From: an uncultured Clostridia bacterium
Lineage (GTDB): Bacteria > Bacillota > Clostridia > Oscillospirales > Ruminococcaceae
Assembly: GCA_944386455.1 (NCBI GenBank)
Contig: CALXBC010000002.1
Location: forward strand, 62,001-126,000
Reading direction: 5' to 3'
DNA: 64,000 nucleotides
Of this stretch, positions 8,861 through 16,071 are shown piece after piece; the first letter of the stretch is position 1, and each line of letters opens with the position of its first letter. The notes below the pieces were generated by a model. It did not search any database. It was not told the origin of the DNA and saw only the letters and a list, made by a program, of their open reading frames with translations. The position numbers and the translations under genes were made by a program.

Positions 8861-8889
8861 ATTTTAACGTATTTACGGCAAAAATTCAA
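8861..8889 (-). promoter_or_regulatory. promoter of the purine operon
   Basis: On the minus strand, -35 TTGAAT (8884-8889), a 17-bp spacer and -10 TAAAAT (8861-8866). Transcription would begin near 8854, giving a leader of about 320 nt before purE. Confidence 0.75.
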
Positions 8890-8963
8890 CACCAAATAGT
8901 AAACAATCTTGCCATAACAGCGATTTCTTTATTGTGAAATCTGAATAAACAAGCAGTTTTGCT

Positions 8964-9410
8964 TTACTTCAGGCTGTTTTTGTCTGCCTCACGGGAAAAG
9001 GCAAGCTCTTTGCCAACCTCTTTTTCCAGATAAGAGAGAACGCTTTTACGGGTGACGATCCCGACAAAATAGCTTCTGTCATCCACCACAGGCACGAAAT
9101 TGGTGTCCAGTATACGGGCAAGCAGCTGGCTGAGCGGGGCGTTAATGCTGACAGTAGGATTCCATCCCTTACGAATGATGTTCTCGATACGGGTGCTTTC
9201 CATTTCCTTCAGGGAGCAGATTCCATTGTCCAGTATGTATGTCAGAAAATCACGTTCACTTATGGTGCCGCAGTAACGGCCGTCAGGATAAAGAACGGGA
9301 ACGGCCGTATATCCGTGTGCGCGAAAGCTCTCTATTCCCTGGCGGATGGTATCGGTGCTTTCCAGGCAGGCGATATTCACCTTGGGCGAGAGCAGCATTG
9401 CTGTATTCAT
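8964..9410 (-). CDS. tandem CBS-domain protein
   Basis: A 148-residue protein made of two CBS domains. The first covers about residues 12-75 (ESFRAHGYTAVPVLYPDGRYCGTISERDFL) and the second about 80-135 (ILDTNFVPVVDDRSYFVGIVTRKSVLSYL). Such pairs bind adenosine nucleotides and act as energy sensors. Stand-alone forms have no fixed partner, so the target here is unknown. The gene lies between the purine operon leader and an AraC-type regulator. A weak hairpin AGCA/TGCT follows the stop. The role in purine sensing is possible only by neighbourhood. Confidence 0.8.
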   Translation of the reverse strand: MNTAMLLSPKVNIACLESTDTIRQGIESFRAHGYTAVPVLYPDGRYCGTISERDFLTYILDNGICSLKEMESTRIENIIRKGWNPTVSINAPLSQLLARILDTNFVPVVDDRSYFVGIVTRKSVLSYLEKEVGKELAFSREADKNSLK

Positions 9411-9504
9411 AATTCTTTTTCATACCTTTCTTTCTGCAGTGGCATTTTTATTATGAGAATAGCACAGAACTGTTAACTTTTCTGCATTTATCTGTGTCCG
9501 CGAA

Positions 9505-10329
9505 CTAAAAATTTGGGGGATGACCGCTGCTTCCTTTTCGGAGTGCTGACGGCGATTGACCGGTCGCTCTTCGGAACAGGTTGGAAAAGTACTGGGGATC
9601 GTGATAGCCAAGCGAGGCGGCAATTTCCTGCACCGGCAGGCGGGTTTCCGTCAGCAGACGGCGTGCGGCGCTGATTTTGCTTTGCATGGCATAAGCATGC
9701 GGCGTGATTTGATAGGTGCGTTTAAACAGCTTGATCACGTAGTCTTCTGACCGGAACAGCAGCTCCGCCAGCTCTTTGGTGGATATACAACGGTCCATAT
9801 GACTGTCCAGATAGTTTTTCAACTGTCTGGCTTCCGCCGGCGCTTCCTCGCACCGGTCCGTATGATCCGCAACGGTCAGCAGAAGTTCGTGGAACATCAG
9901 GATCGAACGGCGGATCACAGCTTCCTGCGGATGATGGGACAGCGCCAGCTCGGTCAACTCCCGAAACAGCGGCTCGGCCGGACAGCCATGATAAACGATT
10001 TGCCGGTTCAGGCGGTAGGCTTCCAGCAAAGGCCCTGTCATGGTGCCCGAAATATTGAGAAACAATTTGGTCCATGGATTTTCGCTGTCACTGAAATAGG
10101 TGTGATTTGTGCCGGGCGGAAGGATATATACATCTCCTGCGGAAGCGGTAAACTGTTTGCCGTTAACGATTAAAGTACCCGTCCCTTTTACAATGTATTC
10201 TGCAACACAGACCGGTGAGCGGCTGCGATGGATAAAATAGCTGCCGTCACAATAGGAAATTCCGATGAGCTCGGGGAAAAGGGGGACCGGACCGGCCGGG
10301 ACTGAGAAAAAACACAGATCCTCTTTCAA
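9505..10329 (-). CDS. AraC-family transcriptional regulator
   Basis: A 274-residue regulator with an N-terminal cupin-like sugar-sensing domain (VKGTGTLIVNGKQFTASAGDVYILPPGTNHTYFS, about residues 48-81) and two C-terminal helix-turn-helix motifs (STKELAELLFRSEDYVIKLFKRTY near 173 and PVQEIAASLGYHDPQYFSNLFRRATGQSP near 230). It is divergent from the glycosidase gene at 10447, and the shared 117-bp gap holds the glycosidase promoter with a poor -35 box. This fits a local activator of that gene, which is an inference from arrangement. Confidence 0.88.
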   Translation of the reverse strand: MKEDLCFFSVPAGPVPLFPELIGISYCDGSYFIHRSRSPVCVAEYIVKGTGTLIVNGKQFTASAGDVYILPPGTNHTYFSDSENPWTKLFLNISGTMTGPLLEAYRLNRQIVYHGCPAEPLFRELTELALSHHPQEAVIRRSILMFHELLLTVADHTDRCEEAPAEARQLKNYLDSHMDRCISTKELAELLFRSEDYVIKLFKRTYQITPHAYAMQSKISAARRLLTETRLPVQEIAASLGYHDPQYFSNLFRRATGQSPSALRKGSSGHPPNF

Positions 10330-10385
10330 TTGTTTTTCACACCTTTTTGCTTATTTTATCCCTGTTTTTTTGCTATATAAAATAG

Positions 10386-10391
10386 TATAAT
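10386..10391 (+). promoter_or_regulatory. -10 element of the glycosidase gene
   Basis: TATAAT at 10386-10391 with no good -35 box at the right distance (T-rich sequence instead). A weak -35 is common at AraC-activated promoters. The gap between the divergent genes would hold the operator, but no clear direct repeat could be fixed by eye. Confidence 0.5.
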
Positions 10392-10446
10392 ACAACTATC
10401 GGCAAAACACAATACATTTTTTCAAGAGTGAAAGGAAGCGGAACGT

Positions 10447-12150
10447 ATGGAAAGCATACCACGGCCGGAGCACCCGAATCCGCAGTTTGAACGCAAAAAC
10501 TGGCGGAATCTGAATGGAATATGGGAATTTGAAGTGGATAAAAGCAACTGGGGCGCTGAGCGGGGGTTTATTGAGCAGGAACACTTTTCCCAAACGATTT
10601 TGGTGCCGTTCTGTCCGGAAAGCCCGCTTTCCGGTGTGGGCATCACCGACTTTATGGAGGCGGTCTGGTACAAGCGCCGCTTTGAGCTGTCCGAGGCGGA
10701 GCAGAGCGGCAGCGTCCTGCTGCATTTCGGGGCGGCAGACTATGAGTGTACGGCTTATGTCAACGGGCAGGAGGCCGGCACCCACCGCGGCGGATACGCC
10801 TCCTTTGCCTTTGACATCACGGCGGCGGTACGCACGGGAGAAAACACCGTGACCGTGCGGGCGGTCGACCGCACCCGCTCCGGCCTGCAGCCGACCGGCA
10901 AGCAGAGTGAGCAGGCGGCTTCCCACGGATGCTTTTATACCCGCACCACTGGTATCTGGCAGACCGTCTGGCTGGAATTCGTCCCCAAAAAGCGGCTGAA
11001 CAGGATCCGCCTGACCCCGAACGAAAAAGCCTGCTCGGTCATGATCGAGGCTTATCCGAACGCTGCGGGCAGTCTGCGGGCGGAATGCTTTTATAAGGGC
11101 AGGCCCGTCGGCAGCCGCACCGTTGAGCTGGATGCAGGCGGCGGTGCGTTTGAGCTCCCTTTATCAGAAAAGCACCTTTGGGAAGCGGGAAATGGACGGC
11201 TGTATGATTTAAAGCTGACCTTTGAGGAGGACGAGGTCTTTTCTTATTTCGGATTGCGCAGCATCTGCTTTGACGGGATGCGCTTTCTGCTCAACGGGCG
11301 CTCCGTGTTCCAGCGGCTGGTGCTGGACCAGGGCTTTTATCCCGACGGGATCTATACCGCGCCGGATGAGCAGGCGTTAAGACAGGATATCCTGCTTTCG
11401 CAGGCGATGGGCTTCAACGGAGCACGCCTGCATGAAAAAGTCTTTGAGCCGCGTTTCCTGTATCATTGCGACAAAGAGGGCTATCTCGTCTGGGGCGAAT
11501 ATCCGAACTGGGGGCTTGACCATACCCAAAAAGAGGCTGTATACGCAATTCTGCCCGAATGGCTGGAAGCTGTTGAACGGGATTATAACCATCCGTCGAT
11601 CATCGGCTGGTGTCCGTTCAACGAAACATGGGATGTCGGCGGCAGAAAGCAGAGCGACGATGTCATAAGGCTGGTTTATGAGGTGACAAAGGCAGCTGAC
11701 CCCACTCGCCCATGTATCGACACCAGCGGGAATTATCATGTCAAAACCGACATTTTTGATGTGCACGACTATGAGCAGGACCCCAAAAGGTTTAAAAGTC
11801 ATTATGAGAGGCTTGCCGACGAGGGCAGGATAGATGATCCGCATGAAAGCCGTCAGACCTATCGCGGCGAACCGATCTTCATCAGCGAATACGGCGGCAT
11901 CCTCTGGACCGACCGCAATGACGGCTGGGGCTACGGCAGCGGCCCGCAGAGCAGAGAGGAATTCCTTGAACGGTTCAGGGCGCTTGCCGATGCGCTTCTG
12001 GATAACAGGGCCGTATTTGGGCTCTGCTATACCCAGCTGTATGATGTGGAGCAGGAGCAGAACGGGCTTTATACCTATGAGCGCGTTCCAAAATTTTCGC
12101 CTGAGATCATTTCAGCGATTTTGTCCAAACCAGCGGCATCAGAAAAATAA
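10447..12150 (+). CDS. glycoside hydrolase family 2 protein (beta-galactosidase/glucuronidase type)
   Basis: A cytoplasmic retaining glycosidase with no signal peptide, 567 residues. The order is an N-terminal sugar-binding jelly-roll (RPEHPNPQFERKNWRNLNGIWEFE to about residue 175), an immunoglobulin-like linker and a TIM barrel. The barrel carries the acid/base Glu393 in FNETWD and the nucleophile Glu481 in FISEYGG. The protein is shorter than LacZ and lacks its C-terminal domains, so it resembles the compact family 2 enzymes of gut Firmicutes. Substrate cannot be told from sequence alone. The gene is preceded by GAAAGGAAGCG and is probably controlled by the divergent AraC regulator. No transporter is adjacent. 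Confidence 0.92.
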   Translation: MESIPRPEHPNPQFERKNWRNLNGIWEFEVDKSNWGAERGFIEQEHFSQTILVPFCPESPLSGVGITDFMEAVWYKRRFELSEAEQSGSVLLHFGAADYECTAYVNGQEAGTHRGGYASFAFDITAAVRTGENTVTVRAVDRTRSGLQPTGKQSEQAASHGCFYTRTTGIWQTVWLEFVPKKRLNRIRLTPNEKACSVMIEAYPNAAGSLRAECFYKGRPVGSRTVELDAGGGAFELPLSEKHLWEAGNGRLYDLKLTFEEDEVFSYFGLRSICFDGMRFLLNGRSVFQRLVLDQGFYPDGIYTAPDEQALRQDILLSQAMGFNGARLHEKVFEPRFLYHCDKEGYLVWGEYPNWGLDHTQKEAVYAILPEWLEAVERDYNHPSIIGWCPFNETWDVGGRKQSDDVIRLVYEVTKAADPTRPCIDTSGNYHVKTDIFDVHDYEQDPKRFKSHYERLADEGRIDDPHESRQTYRGEPIFISEYGGILWTDRNDGWGYGSGPQSREEFLERFRALADALLDNRAVFGLCYTQLYDVEQEQNGLYTYERVPKFSPEIISAILSKPAASEK

Positions 12151-12161
12151 AAATATTATGA

Positions 12162-12189
12162 TCGGCGGCGGGCATTTGCCCGCCGCCGA
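12162..12189 (+). other. GC-rich palindrome after the glycosidase gene
   Basis: Perfect inverted repeat of TCGGCGGCGGGCA with a 2-nt centre. No T tract follows directly, so it is not a classical terminator. It may block RNA decay or act with the weaker terminator-like hairpin at 12251-12279. Confidence 0.6.
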
Positions 12190-12250
12190 CTGGCAGCTAA
12201 ACGGTTTTCAGATCTGTGCTTTGGTATGGTGGCAGTATCAAGAAAAATAG

Positions 12251-12279
12251 AAAACGACAAGCCGAAAGCTTATCGTTTT
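12251..12279 (+). terminator. terminator-like hairpin
   Basis: Arms AAAACGACAAGC / GCTTATCGTTTT with one mismatch and a short loop. The T run lies within the 3' arm. It probably ends the glycosidase transcript. Confidence 0.5.
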
Positions 12280-12319
12280 CTGAGAGAACAGACCAAGATG
12301 AATGCCTTAGTTATAGAAG

Positions 12320-12450
12320 CATGAACGCACGCAGGCGAATTGAAAAGTCGCCATAACCGAACAAGTGAGCCGAGCGTGACTTTTTGCGAAGAGGAAGAGC
12401 AGGGGAATGAGCGCACTAAAAAGTCGCCGCAAGCGGCTATAAAAAAGATA
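12320..12450. repeat. gene-free region with repeated AAAAGTCGC motifs
   Basis: The gap 12151-12504 holds no convincing gene. AAAAGTCGC occurs in direct orientation near 12344 and 12419, and the inverted form GACTTTTTGCG occurs near 12378, giving potential hairpins. This looks like a fragment of a dispersed intergenic repeat, but only this one locus is visible in the window. Confidence 0.35.
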
Positions 12451-12504
12451 TTTTTGTCATTTGGGAGGGTGGATGTAAACCAACGTGTAAATATCCATGC
12501 AGTA

Positions 12505-14073
12505 TTATCGTTTTACTCCAAAAACACAAAGTTTTTCATTTCCTTCTGGTATAGCAAGCCAATTCCTTTCAACCATTGTCTCAATGATAAAAGCCATAAC
12601 ATTCATCTGATGATGAATAAATGCAAGTTGTGCTCCTTGTTTCAGCAAACCCTTCGGGATAAAATTTTTCAATGTTTGCGCAGCAAGATCACATACTTGA
12701 ATCATACAGTCACAAACATCTTCTGCCAACGGTTTTAATGTCGGACAAATGGTGTTGTCAAACACATCAGCCGAGAACACGGGAAATTCAGCGGATAATT
12801 TTCCATCGTGACTGGAGATAAACCCTTCGTCGATTAGTCTTATCAGCATATCGTTATTTGGGTCCGCCGTCTTTTCGAGAATGGCGTCGCCCATCGCTTC
12901 CACTGATTGATTCCAATTTACAGGCTCCCAAAATTGACATTTCTCAATGACACGATAGTTTTCCACCGAAAAATATGCGGTTTTGTCGTTGTTCTCACAA
13001 TGGCCATAGATACCATGAAAATGATGATTTTGGTAATCATTATCATACCCGAATACAAATCCATAGCTGCCGTTTGAAAGGGGAGGATACTCTCCAAAGC
13101 GCTTTCGCCCTATGCCATCGGAAAGGTTCAGGGCAAACACCATTATCAGATTGGCAAAAGTCCAATTCAGCCGGTTGCGATTATAATCATTTCCTTTGAA
13201 ATCCAGTGTTTCCAGGGTGGGAAGAAGAGCTGACAGTTTTTCGTTTAATTGTTCTGCTGCTTTTTTGTAAACGGGTTTGATTTTGGCTGCCAATTCTTTC
13301 TCGTAGTCATCCGTAAAAATGATGATGTTTGTCTGATATTTATCGCCAATTTTCCTAATGATGTCATGTTCCATGAGCAACTCAATTTCTTCTTCCAGAT
13401 AGACTACGGCAACGCCAAGTTCCATGGACAGTTCCTGTATAGTTACCGGTGTATAATAAGCGCTGAGGAGAATATTTCCAGGCAGTTTTCTTTTAAACAG
13501 CTGCCAATAGCAAGAATTGTCACCGCCGCCCCAATAGTCCATACGAAAAGTTGAGGGATGATAACTTTTTTCTCCGAATGCTCTGGACATACCGATACCT
13601 TCTTTCAATATTTTTCTTGTTTTGAAGAGATAATATTTTACCATTTCAGTACTGATTCCGAAGTCGGTTGAAATTTCAGAACAGCTTCTGCCTGTGATAT
13701 AATAAGCGACGGTGGTTTCACGATACTGTTTTGAAAGCAGGGATAACTCGCGGCGCAAAAGATGAAGTTCTTCTGTCTTCAGATATTCCTCTTCAGGCGT
13801 TACCCAATATGTTCCGACGAAGCTTTCATCAAACTCTATCGTTTGAAAGTTATTTTTTCGGATCCGTTTCTTAAAAGTATTTTCTGCAATCCGCCACATG
13901 AAACCGTAAAAAGCATCGTCATTTCTTAATCGGCGTGCGCACTTTAACACCTCGCAGATAATATCGTTTGTCAAGTCCTCCGCTTCTGACCTATCGTAAA
14001 GTCTCGACAGAGAAAAAGCAAAAATATTCTTTAAGTTATCAGATAATAATTTTTCCACTTTTTCCTGTTCCAA
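12505..14073 (-). CDS. sigma-70 family (ECF-like) factor with a long C-terminal extension
   Basis: A 522-residue protein. Residues about 8-80 look like sigma region 2 (SRLYDRSEAEDLTNDIICEVLK, then FMWRIAENTFKKRIRK). Residues about 105-160 look like region 4 with a helix-turn-helix (RSCSEISTDFGISTEMVKYYLFKTRKIL). A normal ECF factor would end there. Here about 360 further residues follow. They begin with a possible winged helix (ILLSAYYTPVTIQELSMELG...ELLMEHDIIRKIG, residues about 200-255). The rest is an aromatic-rich domain of unknown function containing YGFVFGYDNDYQNHHFHGIYGH near residue 340. No anti-sigma gene is adjacent, so the extension may be a built-in sensor. The target genes are unknown. 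Confidence 0.8.
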   Translation of the reverse strand: MEQEKVEKLLSDNLKNIFAFSLSRLYDRSEAEDLTNDIICEVLKCARRLRNDDAFYGFMWRIAENTFKKRIRKNNFQTIEFDESFVGTYWVTPEEEYLKTEELHLLRRELSLLSKQYRETTVAYYITGRSCSEISTDFGISTEMVKYYLFKTRKILKEGIGMSRAFGEKSYHPSTFRMDYWGGGDNSCYWQLFKRKLPGNILLSAYYTPVTIQELSMELGVAVVYLEEEIELLMEHDIIRKIGDKYQTNIIIFTDDYEKELAAKIKPVYKKAAEQLNEKLSALLPTLETLDFKGNDYNRNRLNWTFANLIMVFALNLSDGIGRKRFGEYPPLSNGSYGFVFGYDNDYQNHHFHGIYGHCENNDKTAYFSVENYRVIEKCQFWEPVNWNQSVEAMGDAILEKTADPNNDMLIRLIDEGFISSHDGKLSAEFPVFSADVFDNTICPTLKPLAEDVCDCMIQVCDLAAQTLKNFIPKGLLKQGAQLAFIHHQMNVMAFIIETMVERNWLAIPEGNEKLCVFGVKR

Positions 14074-14181
14074 AATCCCACCTCCGGCTCTTTGTTGAAA
14101 GCTTTCGACTATATAGTATCCAGTATGCGGTATTGGTTAATCAAAATTTCATTAAATTTCGTTCAGATACAAATAAATAAT

Positions 14182-14226
14182 AAAAAGCACAACACGAGAG
14201 TTCAACTCCTCCATGTTGTGCTTTTT
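14182..14226. terminator. bidirectional terminator with a tRNA-like loop
   Basis: AAAAAGCACAACA and TGTTGTGCTTTTT form a 13-bp stem. The T/A runs suit both strands. The roughly 19-nt loop contains GAGAGTTCAA, which resembles a tRNA T-arm and recurs inverted at 14265-14292. Confidence 0.7.
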
Positions 14227-14264
14227 CGTGTCTAAGCCACATGAAAAAGATATTTTTGGCATTT

Positions 14265-14292
14265 CGGAGGTGGGATTTGAACTCTCGCCCCC
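14265..14292 (-). pseudogene. tRNA 3'-end-like fragment
   Basis: On the minus strand, GGGGGCGAGAGTTCAAATCC followed by CACCTCCG reads like a T-arm plus part of an acceptor strand. No D-arm or anticodon arm can be found upstream, so this is not a functional tRNA. It may be a leftover attachment-site fragment or chance. The rest of the 14074-14432 gap shows only the terminator at 14182-14226. Confidence 0.35.
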
Positions 14293-14432
14293 TGAAAAAG
14301 GTACATTGCGAGTATATTTGCAAGCAATAGAGGCACAGCGTGACCTTTTTCAGAAGCAGGCAGGAGTTTGCAAAGGTGTTCTGAAAAAGATATTCTCCAT
14401 TAACAAATAAATACATCTAAACTCAAAGGAAG

Positions 14433-14861
14433 CTATCTTATATATATTTTAATATTTCCCGGTTTTACTGCACCTTTCACCAAAACTTCCGGAGTAAAGT
14501 AATTGTCTTTTTCATAATTCCATATGGGTTGTGCAGTAACTTCATAGAGCTTAACAAACAAATCTGAAGCCTCCTGATTTATGGGAACATTTTTACCACC
14601 AAATTTTTTACCACCATACTTATACATCATCGCAAAGCTGATATAATCCATTTCTGCAATTATACAATTTACTTCATCAACCAAAACTTCAAGACAAACA
14701 TCGTCATCGGAAAATATTTTTTGATCATCAGGAGACAGCCAACAATAAATAACATCTCTTCTCAAATCAGTAAAATTCGCATATCGCGATAGAGGTATAA
14801 GACCTTCGAGTAATATCCTGTCAACATTGTTTTTATTAGTATAGTGATATAAAGTTATCAT
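14433..14861 (-). CDS. hypothetical protein, possible ADP-ribosyltransferase-like fold
   Basis: A 142-residue protein that I do not recognise with certainty. The N-terminus LYHYTNKNNVDRILLEGLIP resembles the opening strand and helix of small ART-fold proteins (RNA 2'-phosphotransferase/DarT-like and several toxin families), where a His-Tyr-Thr segment binds NAD. No catalytic Glu can be assigned. The gene is AT-rich compared with its neighbours and stands alone between the sigma factor and a tRNA, which suggests horizontal arrival. No antitoxin-like partner is adjacent. Confidence 0.55.
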   Translation of the reverse strand: MITLYHYTNKNNVDRILLEGLIPLSRYANFTDLRRDVIYCWLSPDDQKIFSDDDVCLEVLVDEVNCIIAEMDYISFAMMYKYGGKKFGGKNVPINQEASDLFVKLYEVTAQPIWNYEKDNYFTPEVLVKGAVKPGNIKIYIR

Positions 14862-15092
14862 AGTCTGCTCCTAAAAACGATTTTATTTTTTCATATGATA
14901 TTATATCATACAATTTCAATATGGAAAAAATATTTTTATTACTAAAACAACTACTTTGAGGTATAAAACACTAAGTTTTACATGATAGATATTCATCGCT
15001 TTCTGGCGCGCCCGAAAGGAGGATTTGCTGATTCTAACCCATACTGGAGAAACAAAAAAGGAAACCTCCGTCTGACGACGAATGCTTCCTTT

Positions 15093-15166
15093 TGGAGCAG
15101 GCGACGGGAATCGAACCCGCGTGTTCAGCTTGGGAAGCTGACATTCTGCCATTGAACTACGCCTGC
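15093..15166 (-). tRNA. tRNA-Gly (anticodon CCC)
   Basis: Minus-strand cloverleaf: acceptor arms GCAGGCG / CGCCTGC, anticodon stem TCAGC/GCTGA with loop TTCCCAA (anticodon CCC), T-arm CGGGTTCGATTCCCG, and an encoded TCCA end. A weak hairpin and T-run on the minus strand just downstream (about 15050-15092) probably ends the transcript. The stretch 14862-15092 otherwise contains no gene. Confidence 0.95.
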
Positions 15167-15338
15167 ATCAATATTTTCCTGTTGCAATGGATATTATTAT
15201 ATCACATCCTTTTTTATTTTTCCAGTGGTTTTATAAATTTTTTTCTTTTTCTGTTGTAGGATTACAATAGATATTGGACTGGTAGAGTAAAAAGCACTTC
15301 CTTCCCGGGGAAAACAATAAGCTGCAGAACAGGCTGAG

Positions 15339-15374
15339 CGGCCTGCCTGGAATCAAATCCAGGCAGGCCGTTTT
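15339..15374 (+). terminator. strong plus-strand terminator with no upstream gene
   Basis: Perfect inverted repeat CGGCCTGCCTGG / CCAGGCAGGCCG followed by TTTT on the plus strand. The neighbouring gene at 15393 runs on the minus strand and gets no T tract from this hairpin. Between the tRNA and this hairpin, TACAAT at 15263-15268 could be a -10 element of a short plus-strand transcript. Confidence 0.55.
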
Positions 15375-15392
15375 CTGGTTTTCCGGTTTTGC

Positions 15393-15818
15393 TCAGGCAT
15401 TAAAGATTCCCTTGACCACCCAGTCAGGCAGAAGGTTCGATTGGGTCATCACCACACAGACTTTGATCAGGGTACCAATCAGCGAGATCGTCAGCCCCGC
15501 AATGGCAAGTCCTCTGGTACGGTGTCCCATAAAGCCCAGCAGGGAGAAAATGACCCCGACCGGCAGCAGTACCACGCTGCACCAGAACAGGCCGACCAGC
15601 GAGGAGATAAAGCCGATAATAGCGCAGACATCCGGCCAGGAATAGGGCTCCTGCTCCTTGGGCTGATACACTGTCACGGGCGGCATCACCTGCGGTGCAG
15701 ACGGTACGGTCTGTATGGGTTCCGGCTGGATCGGCGTATTTGTGAGATCCATGCCGCAGGTCGTGCAGAATGAAGCAGAATCCATATTAGAATGATTACA
15801 GTTTGGACAGACTTTCAT
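15393..15818 (-). CDS. zinc-ribbon and two-helix membrane protein
   Basis: A 141-residue protein. The N-terminus has a zinc ribbon, CPNCNHSNMDSASFCTTCG (two CxxC pairs, residues 4-22). A proline-rich linker follows, then two hydrophobic segments (about 65-95 and 103-125) in the style of DUF4190 proteins. The function is unknown. Such proteins sit in the membrane with the ribbon in the cytoplasm. AGGAAGGA precedes the start at 15818. Confidence 0.8.
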   Translation of the reverse strand: MKVCPNCNHSNMDSASFCTTCGMDLTNTPIQPEPIQTVPSAPQVMPPVTVYQPKEQEPYSWPDVCAIIGFISSLVGLFWCSVVLLPVGVIFSLLGFMGHRTRGLAIAGLTISLIGTLIKVCVVMTQSNLLPDWVVKGIFNA

Positions 15819-16071
15819 AAAAATCCTTCCTTTCCAAATGGTTTAAGGCTGTCTTACCATCATTTTATGTGCTGCCTTTATTATATAAAACCCTTTCACA
15901 AAAGTCAACGAAAGTGAGTAAGTTTAAGAAAATCGAAAGAAAACGACAGAATTCGGTAAAAATAATTTAAAAAAAGAATGAAAAAATTTTTGAAATGTGG
16001 TATACTAAAATAACTATAGCCTTTTTGGAAGAAGAAACAGCGGCTTCCATAAAAGGGAGAGGACAGATTAC

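Noticed and set aside
12340..12738. Plus-strand frame running from the gene-free region into the sigma factor gene.
   Set aside because: Half of it is antisense to the sigma factor and no ribosome site is seen.
14916..15152. Small frame crossing the tRNA-Gly gene.
   Set aside because: It is translated from the tRNA itself and its flanks, a common false gene.
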